In this document: positions 8,021-17,200 of the stretch, piece after piece
How positions within the stretch are numbered: the first letter of the stretch is position 1
How the letters are laid out: the number at the start of each line of letters is the position of its first letter
Origin: Bacillota bacterium
GTDB lineage: Bacteria > Bacillota > Clostridia > Oscillospirales > Acutalibacteraceae
Length of the DNA stretch: 43,814 nucleotides
NCBI GenBank assembly: GCA_023417635.1
Contig: JAEZFF010000070.1
Span: 1-43,814, forward strand
Direction: 5' to 3'
The notes under the pieces: model-generated
Database searches by the model: none
Seen by the model: only the letters and a program-made list of their open reading frames with translations
What the model was told of the DNA's origin: nothing
Program-made: the position numbers and the translations under genes

Positions 8021-9451
8021 TTATTCATCTTTACCATACACTTCATTGATTCTATTTTCGTCAACCCCAAACAGATATGTCAGGATAAATCCGGCGACAT
8101 AAGCCACAACAATGGAAATAATATACTGTAACTGCTGGCCGGGGGCAACAATCAACAGACCAAAAAGCCCCGAAACGCCCTGAGATACCGTACCAAGATG
8201 GAACAGAGACGCCAGGATGCCGCCAAATCCGGCTCCCAAACAGGCCGTAACAAAAGGTTTGCCAAGCGGAAGCGTTACGGCATACATCAAAGGCTCGCCA
8301 ACACCAAGAATACCGACGGGAAGAGAGTCTCTCGTCATTCTCTTCAGCTTCTTGTTTTTCGTCTTGAAGTAGATGGCAAGGCCGGCGCCTACCTGGCCGC
8401 CGCCAGCCATCATTAGGATAGGCAGAAGATAGTTGATGCCCTTCGTCGGGCCAGTTGGAGAATTCAGCATAGCATGGATCGGTGTTAACGCCTGATGCAG
8501 CCCAACCGAAACCAAAGGCAGGAAACCGGCCGACAGAATATAGCCACCTACCGCGCCGAGGTCTTTGTACAGGAAATCAAGTAAAAAGAAAATACCGTTC
8601 GTAAGCCATGTGCCAATTGGCTGCAGCACAATCACCGTCACAAGGCCGCCAATAATAACCGTAAAGAGCGGCGTAAAGAACGTATCCAATATATCCGGCA
8701 TAATCTTTCGAATCCATCTCTCGAGGTATGCGAAGAAGATGCCGGCAATCAGCGCGGAAAGCAAACCGCCGTTACTCGGGTTAAAAACTGTTCCTGTTAT
8801 GGGAAGCAATATTTTTGCGCCTTTCGCCTGGGCCAACAGCGGCATGGTCGAATTTGCAACAAAATAAGTGCCTGCCAGCGCTCCAAGAATAGGAGAGCCT
8901 TTAAATTCTTTTGCAGCGTTCATGCCCACGAAAATCGGCAGGTATAGGAACAGCGCCCACCCGATTACATCGATGCATTGGTACCACCAAACGCCTGCCA
9001 TGGCTTTATGGGTTGAAACGTTGATAACATTAATAATTCCGTTGATAAGCCCTGCAGCGATGATGCCCGGCAAAATAGGTACAAACACGTTTGCAATGTG
9101 TTTTAAAAATCTCTGTACAGGGCCGTTATACTTTGCCTTATTAATAGCCTTGTTTTCTTTGGCAACGGATTGCACGTCTTTAGCAGCCTCATCCGAGCCA
9201 AGCGCCAGCCCGGTCAGTTTGGCAAATTCCTCACCGACCTTATTCACTTTTCCAGGGCCGAAAACGATCTGCACCGTTCCCGAGTCGACAACACCGAGGA
9301 CCCCTTCTACTCTTTTCAATGCGGGAACATCAACTTTTTCATGATTTGAGACAGTCACCCGCAGCCGCGTCATACAAGTCATGTTGGCAACGACGTTATC
9401 TTTTCCTCCAATTGCCGCAAGAGCTTCTTTTGCAGATTTTTGATAGTCCAT
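8021..9451 (-). CDS. murP: N-acetylmuramic acid (or MurNAc-GlcNAc) PTS transporter EIIBC
   Basis: 476 residues. The EIIB domain is at about 1-85, with the phosphorylated Cys26 in NMTCMTRLRV. A linker of ~25 residues follows, then an EIIC membrane domain from ~110 to the end with about ten membrane segments and the GVGEPLMYAVTLPLG motif. There is no fused EIIA; the EIIA encoded at 6025-6504 supplies it. Neighbours MupG and MurQ point to MurNAc or the disaccharide MurNAc-GlcNAc as substrate. It is the first gene of the minus-strand operon, driven by the promoter at 9517-9544, and faces murQ across a 434-bp AT-rich region. Confidence 0.92.
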   Translation of the reverse strand: MDYQKSAKEALAAIGGKDNVVANMTCMTRLRVTVSNHEKVDVPALKRVEGVLGVVDSGTVQIVFGPGKVNKVGEEFAKLTGLALGSDEAAKDVQSVAKENKAINKAKYNGPVQRFLKHIANVFVPILPGIIAAGLINGIINVINVSTHKAMAGVWWYQCIDVIGWALFLYLPIFVGMNAAKEFKGSPILGALAGTYFVANSTMPLLAQAKGAKILLPITGTVFNPSNGGLLSALIAGIFFAYLERWIRKIMPDILDTFFTPLFTVIIGGLVTVIVLQPIGTWLTNGIFFLLDFLYKDLGAVGGYILSAGFLPLVSVGLHQALTPIHAMLNSPTGPTKGINYLLPILMMAGGGQVGAGLAIYFKTKNKKLKRMTRDSLPVGILGVGEPLMYAVTLPLGKPFVTACLGAGFGGILASLFHLGTVSQGVSGLFGLLIVAPGQQLQYIISIVVAYVAGFILTYLFGVDENRINEVYGKDE

Positions 9452-9516
9452 TATAGTTCCCCTTTCTCTTTATCGGAGTTTGTTCTCTTTCCCTCGTGGA
9501 TTATATGACTATTTAC

Positions 9517-9544
9517 ATTATACTTTCCTAACTATATATGTCAA
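9517..9544 (-). promoter_or_regulatory. Promoter for the murP operon
   Basis: Minus-strand TTGACA (9539-9544), 16-bp spacer, TATAAT (9517-9522), about 65 bp before the murP start. It lies in the shared AT-rich region with murQ. Confidence 0.65.
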
Positions 9545-9625
9545 TAATATTTCACAATATTTTTTAATTTTATAAAATATTATTTTACAATTATTTTTTG
9601 GTATGCTGCTTCTTTTTTTATTAAG

Positions 9626-9641
9626 TGAACCATATTGTTCA
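9626..9641. promoter_or_regulatory. Inverted repeat TGAAC-N6-GTTCA, possible MurR operator
   Basis: A perfect 5-bp inverted repeat sits in the middle of the 434-bp region between the divergent murP and murQ promoters. An RpiR-type regulator (murR) is encoded in the divergent operon, so this is a plausible binding site. That link is inference only. The rest of the interval is AT-rich without further genes. Confidence 0.3.
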
Positions 9642-9775
9642 TTGTTTCCATATTACATTTAAGCAATAGATTATTATTAATGATTATGACTAATATTTTC
9701 TATATTCAATCATTTTTGCGTGTTCCTGTCTAAATTGTTTTACATATTATTCGCCTATATTTTAATATAATAATA

Positions 9776-9803
9776 TTGAAATTTTATTTTATATAGTTAT
9801 AAT
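9776..9803 (+). promoter_or_regulatory. Promoter for murQ-murR
   Basis: TTGAAA (9776-9781), 16-bp spacer, TATAAT (9798-9803), about 80 bp before the murQ ATG. AAGGGGAA precedes the ATG as ribosome-binding site. Confidence 0.6.
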
Positions 9804-9885
9804 ATATAGTGTCATAAATAAACAGTGTGAAATGTTTGCCTTTCTGCAGCTTCAAACGTGAAACGAAAACAAGGGGAAATATAAA

Positions 9886-10821
9886 ATGAGCATAAACTTG
9901 AAAATACTCGAAACAGAACAAGTCAACCCAAACAGTCAAAACATCGATATTATGGATACCATTCATATACTAAACACCATTAACCGCGAAGACCAGACTG
10001 TCGCCCTGGCGGTAAAAAAAGTTCTGCCCGAAATTGCAGATCTGGTCGATCATATTCACGAACGAATGATGCGGGGAGGACGGGTTATCTATATCGGAGC
10101 AGGCACATCTGGCCGGCTCGGTGTATTGGATGCCAGCGAATGCCCACCCACATACGGTGTGGACGCTTCCCTGGTGCAGGGAATCATCGCTGGCGGGTTT
10201 TCAGCGCTGCTGAAAGCAAAAGAAGGTGCCGAAGACAGCTTTGAACTTGCACGGCATGATCTGGAAAATGTCGGCCTTACTCCCAATGACACTGTAATTG
10301 GCTTGGCCGCCAGCGGAAGGACGCCCTATGTCATCGGCGGACTTGACTATGCCAATGAAATCGGAGCTTATACTGGCGCGGTCAGTTGCGTATATCACGC
10401 AAAGATTTCAGAACATGCCAATGCAAAAATCGAAGCGGTCGTCGGGCCGGAAGTAATTACCGGCTCTACACGCATGAAGGCCGGCACTGCGCAGAAAATG
10501 ATTCTGAACATGATTTCCACAGCCCTGATGATCAAGTACGGAAAAGTCTACAAAAACCTGATGGTCGACGTACAGCCGACCAATGAAAAATTAGTCGAGC
10601 GGGCAAAACGAATTATTATGTCCAGCAGCGACTGTAGTTATGAAGAAGCTGCAGATTATCTGGAGCAAAGCGGTTCCAATGTAAAAATCGCGATCTGCAT
10701 GGCAATAACCAAGCTATCTAAAAACGATTGTGATATAATATTAAAAAAAGCTCAGGGCAACATCTCAAAAGCAATCCGTTCTTTAAGAGAAGGCGACGAT
10801 CGTACCGAAAAGCTGAAATAA
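9886..10821 (+). CDS. murQ: N-acetylmuramic acid 6-phosphate etherase
   Basis: 311 residues. It cleaves the D-lactyl ether of MurNAc-6-phosphate to give GlcNAc-6-phosphate and D-lactate. The SIS-fold core shows YIGAGTSGRLGVLDASECPPTYG (69-91), with the catalytic Glu85, and a second conserved acid at Glu116 in KEGAEDS. GLAASGRTPYV and GSTRMKAGTAQK follow. The C-terminal helical part has the usual ANVKIA-like segment. It is followed after 15 bp by murR and stands divergent from murP, so the uptake and cleavage steps share one control region. Confidence 0.95.
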   Translation: MSINLKILETEQVNPNSQNIDIMDTIHILNTINREDQTVALAVKKVLPEIADLVDHIHERMMRGGRVIYIGAGTSGRLGVLDASECPPTYGVDASLVQGIIAGGFSALLKAKEGAEDSFELARHDLENVGLTPNDTVIGLAASGRTPYVIGGLDYANEIGAYTGAVSCVYHAKISEHANAKIEAVVGPEVITGSTRMKAGTAQKMILNMISTALMIKYGKVYKNLMVDVQPTNEKLVERAKRIIMSSSDCSYEEAADYLEQSGSNVKIAICMAITKLSKNDCDIILKKAQGNISKAIRSLREGDDRTEKLK

Positions 10822-10836
10822 CAGTGAGGATATGAA

Positions 10837-11673
10837 ATGAGCTGCGTTTATAAAATTCGCGAAGGAATGGCAAGTTATACCAAAACGGAAAAAAAGCTGG
10901 CAGACTACCTGCTGCAAAACAGGAATGAGACTATTGTAAGTTCCGCGCAGACTTTGGGTGAAAAAGTCGGGGTCTCAGCCGCTGCGGTAATCCGCTTGTC
11001 CCACAAGCTAGGGTACAAAGGATTTACAGCGCTGAAAGTCGATCTTGCTCGGGACAGTACCAACGAGGTCATGAGCTTTGACGACATGATTCAGGAACAG
11101 GACCCCATGGACATTGTTGTTAAAAAAGCCGAAAACCTCAACACCATGCTGCAAAACCAAGCTTACCGGCTTTTAAACATTGAAAACCTGGAAAGAGCCG
11201 TCCAAGCATTGTTGAAATGCCGAACGGTGTATCTTTTCGGCATTAGCGGCTCCGGCATCGTCTGCATGGATTTTATGGAAAAGCTGTCCCGAATTAACCG
11301 TTCTGTCATCTATCACAACGATTTTCACGACCAATTTGCGGCCGCAGCCCACATGACAAAGCACGACGTCGCGCTTGCTGTAAGCTACGGCGGAAAAACT
11401 CACGAAGTAAACACCGCCATGAAATTTGCGAAAGAAATCGGAGCCACCACCATCGCTATTACACAGTTCCGGAAAACCCCTTTGTCCAAATTAGCTGATA
11501 TTCCGCTTTACATTCCCACGACAGAACGCGAGCTGCGGCTGGGAGCCATTGCATCTCGGAATGCCTCTCTCATTGTAACAGATTTACTTTATATGGGCCT
11601 TGCAAAAGATAATATCGAGTTTACAAAAAAGTGTCTGGTGAAAACCAAGAACGTAATAACCCTGTTGAAATAG
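10837..11673 (+). CDS. murR: RpiR-family regulator of the mur genes
   Basis: 278 residues. The N-terminal helix-turn-helix covers about 1-80 (YTKTEKKLADYLL, then GVSAAAVIRLSHKLGYKGF). A SIS sugar-phosphate-binding domain follows from about 110 to 250 (YLFGISGSGIVCMDF and AVSYGGKTHEVNTAM). The family includes MurR, which senses MurNAc-6-phosphate, and the location just after murQ supports that ligand. It probably controls both divergent operons. The gene symbol rests on context more than on sequence. Confidence 0.85.
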   Translation: MSCVYKIREGMASYTKTEKKLADYLLQNRNETIVSSAQTLGEKVGVSAAAVIRLSHKLGYKGFTALKVDLARDSTNEVMSFDDMIQEQDPMDIVVKKAENLNTMLQNQAYRLLNIENLERAVQALLKCRTVYLFGISGSGIVCMDFMEKLSRINRSVIYHNDFHDQFAAAAHMTKHDVALAVSYGGKTHEVNTAMKFAKEIGATTIAITQFRKTPLSKLADIPLYIPTTERELRLGAIASRNASLIVTDLLYMGLAKDNIEFTKKCLVKTKNVITLLK

Positions 11674-11687
11674 AATGCGTGATTTGC

Positions 11688-12530
11688 TTGAAATTAAAAT
11701 TAATCGCTTTGGATATGGACGGAACTGTTTTGCTCAATGATCACAAGAGCATTACTCAGAGGACAAAACAGGCGATCGGCAGAGCCGTCGCGCAAAATAT
11801 TATTGTCGTCCCTTCCAGCGGCAGGATCGTTACCGTTTTGCCCACAGCCGTAACGTCCCTCCCCGGCATCGATTTTGCCATAACCTCAAACGGCTCTTTG
11901 GCTTATGAATTGAAAAAGGAAAAAATAATCTATTCGAATTCAATTCCCATCCAAAATATCATATCGGTTTTACATAGCCTTCCCGCACATTTATGGGTTG
12001 AAGTCTGGTATCATGGAAAGATTTATATGGAACAAAGCAAATTTTCGCATCTTTCCGATTATCCGTTAAATCCGTTTCATGCAGAAGTCATCGAGCAGAT
12101 CGGGGTCGGTGTTGAAAATTTGGTTTCATGTGTGGAGAAAATGCTTGACGGAGCTGAGAAAATCAATCTTCCGATAATGTCGCCCGACTTAAAGGGAAAA
12201 GTGTGGGAAGACCTTTCCCGTTGTTCGGAATACGCTTTAATTGATACAAAATTCGGGATTGAGATCATGAACGCCGGGACATCGAAAGCAGCCGGAATTT
12301 TGGGGCTGTGCCGTTACCTTTGCCGAAATGGCACTGAAATCAGGATGCAGAATGTTATGGCAATCGGCGACAGTGAAAATGATATTGAAGCACTGCAGGC
12401 CTGCGGTTTAGGTATCGCAATGGGGAATGCCTGTGACTGCGTAAAAAAAGCCGTAAAAAACACCACCCTGCGCAATACTCAAGACGGCGCAGCGGTGGCG
12501 ATTGAAAAATATGCCCTATCACTATTTTAA
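11688..12530 (+). CDS. HAD-superfamily Cof-type sugar phosphatase
   Basis: About 280 residues. The HAD nucleophile motif I appears at once (LIALDMDGT), followed by motif II-like SSGR, a C2-type cap, and motif IV GDSENDIEAL near residue 225, which carries the metal-binding acids. Cof-type enzymes hydrolyse sugar phosphates or act in phosphate homeostasis; the substrate cannot be read from sequence. The frame is open from a GTG at 11631, which would overlap murR. I prefer the TTG at 11688, giving the usual MKLKLIALDMDG start, with GTG 11679 as an alternative. None has a good SD. It is probably read through from murR. Confidence 0.85.
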   Translation: MKLKLIALDMDGTVLLNDHKSITQRTKQAIGRAVAQNIIVVPSSGRIVTVLPTAVTSLPGIDFAITSNGSLAYELKKEKIIYSNSIPIQNIISVLHSLPAHLWVEVWYHGKIYMEQSKFSHLSDYPLNPFHAEVIEQIGVGVENLVSCVEKMLDGAEKINLPIMSPDLKGKVWEDLSRCSEYALIDTKFGIEIMNAGTSKAAGILGLCRYLCRNGTEIRMQNVMAIGDSENDIEALQACGLGIAMGNACDCVKKAVKNTTLRNTQDGAAVAIEKYALSLF

Positions 12531-12739
12531 CTTTTGCGCAAGGAAAACGGAAGATTGCATAGAAAGCAAAAACAAGGCCGCCATTGTCGGCATATATCGC
12601 CTTAACCCACCAGCCTGAAAAATTTGTATCTCCTTGAAATGCAGCCGCTTTTGTATAGTTTTCCACATTTTCTCGGCTTTTTCCTTCGGATCCAAGAAAG
12701 TGTATTGCAAACGTTGAATTTTCAATATCCACTGCCGAT

Positions 12740-12915
12740 GCTTTATCAGATCTATAATTTCGCAACTGCTTGTTCTTCACCCATCGCCCGGCCTTTTGAA
12801 ACAAGCTCCCCAGCACCATTAAAACTAACGGTAGCGTGACAGATTCCGTATTCGGCAGCAAAACTGGCAATTGTGCAACCGTTTTGAATATGTAGCTTTA
12901 CAACCCTTTTCTTGG
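12740..12915 (-). pseudogene. IS3-type OrfA helix-turn-helix relic
   Basis: Read on the minus strand, the frame gives VVKLHIQNGCTIASFAAEYG followed by ICHATVS. This matches the helix-turn-helix of IS3-family OrfA proteins, then runs into stops and a different frame. The surrounding DNA from 12531 to 13160 holds no intact gene. It contains only this scrap, unassigned low-coding sequence and the permease-like tail at 13030-13143. Confidence 0.5.
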
Positions 12916-13029
12916 TTTTCTCAGTATTTGCCTACCACAAAGTTTCACCCCAACAGGTTTCGGAAAAATTTTGTGGGTATGTCCTTTTTGCACCTGGGGC
13001 ACTATCGGAACCCGCTATTCTGAAACAAA

Positions 13030-13143
13030 CCAAAGGTTGCTTTCAGTGCAGAGCTGACTGGAAGAATTAACCGGAAAATTCTGGATGTCGTTCTGGCCCT
13101 GCTGACCATTCTACCCGGTATCTATTTGCTGATCAGCCGGTAG
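13030..13143 (+). pseudogene. C-terminal scrap of a membrane protein
   Basis: A plus-strand frame ends at 13143 and encodes FSAELTGRINRK followed by a hydrophobic helix (ILDVVLALLTILPGIYLLIS). The layout resembles the last helix of fused TRAP-type permeases, but the fragment is only ~38 codons long and has no start. It appears to be a relic left by rearrangement. Confidence 0.3.
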
Positions 13144-13162
13144 ACAGGCGCGACGCCGCCCA

Positions 13163-13903
13163 TCACCAGGTAACGCGATAATTTCGGTTGCGGTACTTTT
13201 TTGGGGTGATGCCCACAAGCTTTTTAAATATCTGAATAAAATGGCTCTGCGAGGAAAAGGACAGGTAATTAGCGATTTTAATGACGCTGTAATCCGTATA
13301 CTTCAGCAGATTCTGAGCCTTCTCTATCTTTTTTTCGCGGATATAATCGCTGATGGAAATGCCGAGCTCCTGTTTAAAAAGCCGGGACAGATAACTCAGA
13401 GACAGCCCGGTATGCCCGGCAAGGTCCTTCACGGTAATTCTCTCGTTGATATGGAGGTAGACGTATTCCGTGCACATGACGATGGACTTCGAGATTGCGG
13501 CATTTCTTTGCAGACAAAGCATTTTGCCGGTAAAATCCAGAGCCATGCGGTTGTGGAGCTCGGCAATTGCGCTGATATCCTTGCAGGAATCCATTTTTAA
13601 AATATAAAAATCGCTGAGTCGGTACGCCTGCTCCAGTTCCATCCCGGCTTTCACACATTGCCGGGTGACCATGGAGACCGTTACGACAAAATGGTATCGT
13701 ATGTTCGTAATGGCATCGCGGGACAAAACCCCCATGCCTTCCGTTTTTGTAAAAACACCCTCACGGCAGTTTTCCCGCACAAAATCCATGTCGCCCGACC
13801 GGACTGCTTCGTAGAAAGAATACTCTTCTTCCATCGGGCGGTGGGGAATCTCTTCCTCGCATTTTTCCACTTCCTGCACGCACCATTCGTGCTCCAGCCC
13901 CAT
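13163..13903 (-). CDS. AraC-family transcriptional regulator
   Basis: 246 residues. The C-terminal ~100 residues form two helix-turn-helix motifs (HINERITVKDLAGHTGLSLS and KYTDYSVIKIANYLSFSSQS), closing with the family pattern F-x-x-x-x-G-x-T-P-x-x-Y-R. The N-terminal half is helical with no cupin motif, as in YSIRK-type or two-component-like AraC proteins. GGAGGAGGA precedes the ATG. It is transcribed away from the GH16 gene across 373 bp, so it may regulate that enzyme. The ligand is unknown. Confidence 0.85.
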   Translation of the reverse strand: MGLEHEWCVQEVEKCEEEIPHRPMEEEYSFYEAVRSGDMDFVRENCREGVFTKTEGMGVLSRDAITNIRYHFVVTVSMVTRQCVKAGMELEQAYRLSDFYILKMDSCKDISAIAELHNRMALDFTGKMLCLQRNAAISKSIVMCTEYVYLHINERITVKDLAGHTGLSLSYLSRLFKQELGISISDYIREKKIEKAQNLLKYTDYSVIKIANYLSFSSQSHFIQIFKKLVGITPKKYRNRNYRVTW

Positions 13904-13940
13904 TCCGATTCCTCCTCCGTATGGTTTTTGCTTAAACTGA

Positions 13941-13969
13941 GTTATAACATGAATCTGATATTTTTACAA
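13941..13969 (-). promoter_or_regulatory. Promoter of the AraC-type regulator
   Basis: Minus-strand TTGTAA (13964-13969), 17-bp spacer, TATAAC (13941-13946), about 38 bp from the ATG. Confidence 0.5.
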
Positions 13970-14047
13970 TCGTTTTATGCGCAGCAAAGGAAATAAATTC
14001 AGCATTCATTCCGTTTAATGGCAATTTTAGCCTTATATTTCATAGAG

Positions 14048-14077
14048 ACTGGGAGTTTATTACTCTCAGTTCTTTTT
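14048..14077 (+). terminator. Hairpin with T-run in the AraC-GH16 interval
   Basis: ACTGGGAG (14048-14055) and CTCTCAGT (14063-14070) pair with one G-U, followed by TCTTTTT. No plus-strand gene ends nearby. It could shield the GH16 gene from read-through or be part of its leader. Confidence 0.4.
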
Positions 14078-14222
14078 AATTTCACAGTTTTACGATTACT
14101 ATCTAAATATTATTGGTTAAAGCGTCTGTATGGAGTCTGCTGAAAAAATAAGGTTGCAAACCTGACAAAAAGGACAAGATTCTTATAGTTACGGGATGAA
14201 AATCTTCTTATAATAATATAAA

Positions 14223-14266
14223 TGCCAACATTTGGGCCTATGAAAAATAGTTGGCAATGGAGGAGG
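14223..14266 (+). promoter_or_regulatory. Leader stem-loop and strong ribosome-binding site of the GH16 gene
   Basis: TGCCAAC (14223-14229) pairs with GTTGGCA (14250-14256). GGAGGAGG (14259-14266) follows, ten bases before the ATG. The stem just before the SD may affect mRNA stability or translation. A possible promoter, CTGACA-16-TATAGT, lies further upstream near 14162-14189. Confidence 0.4.
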
Positions 14267-14276
14267 ATGCGTTAAA

Positions 14277-17200
14277 ATGAAAAGCAATGGTTCGTCCTTT
14301 TTCAGAGCGCTGTTTTCATCCACAAGGCGAAACATCATCTACATCTGCGTGATCGTCGCAATGGCTGTGGTCGTTTCGGCCATCGGATTCAACAGCTTTA
14401 GAAACGGGAACGCCGTGCGGAACGGTGCCGCGACATCGGAGTCGGCAAAAGGAGCAGATTCCGGCAGTTCCAGCAGTCCGTCCGATTCTCAGGCTCCGGG
14501 CAGTACGGATTCCGGAAGCCCGTCGTCGAACAGCAGCGGCGCGGAAGGAACGCCCGGGGCACAGCCGAGCATCGAGCAAACCGGGCAGACCAGAGGACAA
14601 ACCGGGCAGACCGGAGGACAAACTGGGCAGACCGGAGGATCGGGTTTCCAAACAAATACGACAAACAGCGCAGCTCCGGCAAACCCGAGCAACTCCGGCG
14701 GCGACCATCCGGGCGGAAACGATCAGCCGCCCGCCCAGGACCCGTATCATCTTGTCTGGGAGGACAACTTCAACGGAACGTCTCTGAATACGGATGGCTG
14801 GAATTACGAGTATCATGATCCGGGGTGGGTCAACAACGAGCTGCAGCAGTATGTCGATCGCCCGGAAAATGTTTATGTGCGCAACGGTGAACTTGTAATC
14901 CGGGCAATCAAAACAGTGGACGCAGACGGCAAGGTCCATTATACTTCCGGAAGAGTCAACACGAAAGAGAAGCACGATTTCAAATACGGCAAGTTTGAAA
15001 TCAGAGCCAAGGTGCCGAGCGGCAAAGGCTTTCTTCCCGCCATCTGGATGATGCCCACCGACGAAAACCTGTACGGCCAGTGGCCGAAATGCGGTGAAAT
15101 GGACATCATGGAGGTTCTGGGCAACCAGACAAACAAGGCATTCAGCACGCTTCATTTCGGAGAACCCCACACCCAGAGTCAGGGAAGCTACAGCCTGAGT
15201 TCAGGTGATTTTTCGAGCCAGTATCATGTATTTTCCTGCGAATGGAACCCGAATGAAATCCGCTTTTATGTGGACGGCAACCTGTACCATAAGGAAAACG
15301 ACTGGTTCTCCAAAAAAACCGGGTTTGGGGAGGCTACCTATCCCGCCCCGTTCGACCAGCCCTTTTACCTCATTCTGAATCTGGCGGTCGGCGGAGACTG
15401 GCCCGGGAACCCGGATGCAACGACCGGGTTCGGGGACAACGCCGAACTGCACGTGGATTACGTAAAGGTTTATCAGAAGAACGGCTACGATGAAAACGTT
15501 ACGAAGCCAATCAATACCGTTACGCTGAGAGATCCGGATTCCACGGGAAACTACGTCAATAACGGAGATTTCGCAGCCGCGGAAGACCTGAACGATGACG
15601 TTAACTGGAAATTCCTTCTTGCCGACAGTGGAAACGCAGCGGCGGATATTTCCGACTGCTCCATGAACATCACGACGGTGAATGCCGGAGATCTGGATTA
15701 CAGCGTACAGATGGTTCAGGGAAATCTTCCGATGACTCAGGGCTACAAATACCGACTGTCGTTTGACGCTTACGCGGACGCGGACCGCACAATGATCACG
15801 GATATTTCCGCGCCGGACAAAGGCTGGAAGCGCTACCTCAGCGACACAAGCGTGGCGCTGACCACCTCAAAGAAAAGCTATCAGTACGACTTCGGCATGA
15901 CCGATGACAGCGACGCCGACGGCCGGGTGGAATTCAACCTCGGCAATCAGGGCTCCACGGCCACGGTCCATATCACCAACATTAGGTTGGAAAAAATCGG
16001 CGACGTTCCGCTTGCGCAGAAAGTGAAGAGTGTCCTGCCGGACGGCAACTACATTTATAACAGCGGGTTCGACGAGGGCGACAGCCGCCTCGGCTACTGG
16101 AGCATAGTGAATCGCTGCTCCGGCGCCAAAGTCGGCGTGATGAACACAAACAACATCCGGGAGCTTGAGGCCATGGTGCCGAGTACCGTTACCGGTCTGA
16201 ATCAAGTGGTAGTAAAGCAGGCCGCAGTTGCCATTACCGGAGGGAAACGGTATGTTCTGAGCTTCGACGCCTACGCGGACGGCAGTCAGACCATTCAATC
16301 GACTCTTGCGGGCCAGACATTTGAAAGCACACTGACAACGGCGAAGAAAACCTACAGCTACTCTCTGACAACCCCTGACGGCTTGAACGGAGCGGAACTT
16401 GACTTCCTGCTTGGAACGCCGGGTACAATCCATATTGACAACGTCCGTGTTCAGGAAGACGCCATTCTGGTAAACGGAGATTTCTCAAACGGGCTGACGG
16501 GCTATGACGTCTATTCATATACTCCGGGCGATGTCAGCTATGGTGTAGACAGTCTGCATGAAAACAATGCCTTCTGCATGGATATCAAGAACACCGGCGA
16601 TCAGGACTGGAAAATTCAGCTCAAGCAGAACAGCGTCACCCTCGAGCAGGGAAAGTGGTACAAAATCACACTGGATGCCAAATCCACCCTAAACAGAAGG
16701 ATCATGTATGCACTGCAGCGGGATGGAACAAACGACAACGACTGGACGCCGTATTCTGGGTCCCAGAAAATAGACCTGACAAACAGCTACCAGACTTTTT
16801 CGACAACATTCCAGATGACAAGATCCACCGATAAGGCCACCATCCTGAGCATCTCCATGGGAGCGGTGGACGGAATCCAGATCACGCAGGAGCACACTGT
16901 AACGATTGACAACTTCAAGCTCGAGAAGGTCGCTGCGCCTGCGCCGCCTGTCGCCGGGAATATGATTCAAAATGGAGACTTCTCCGGGAAAGATCAGAAC
17001 TGGACGAACGCCATCACTGCCCCCGGAGCTGCGACGGTCGATTTTTCGCAGGGGAAAGCGGTCTATACCATTACCAACCCAGGTGATCAGGACTGGAACG
17101 TGCAGTTGAAACAGGAAGGCGTGACCTTTGAAAAAGGCTGCAGTTACAAGGTGAAATTCAAGGTAATGTCCGACGCTTCCAGGACCGTAAAATATGCGCT

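Noticed and set aside
9860..9880. Catabolite-response (cre) site before murQ
   Set aside because: TGAAACGAAAACA looks similar but is one base short of the cre consensus and loses the central CG spacing.
14316..15170. 284-codon open frame antisense to the GH16 gene
   Set aside because: It mirrors the Gly/Ser/Pro-rich, GC-rich coding sequence, has no ribosome-binding site and resembles no protein. It is a shadow frame.
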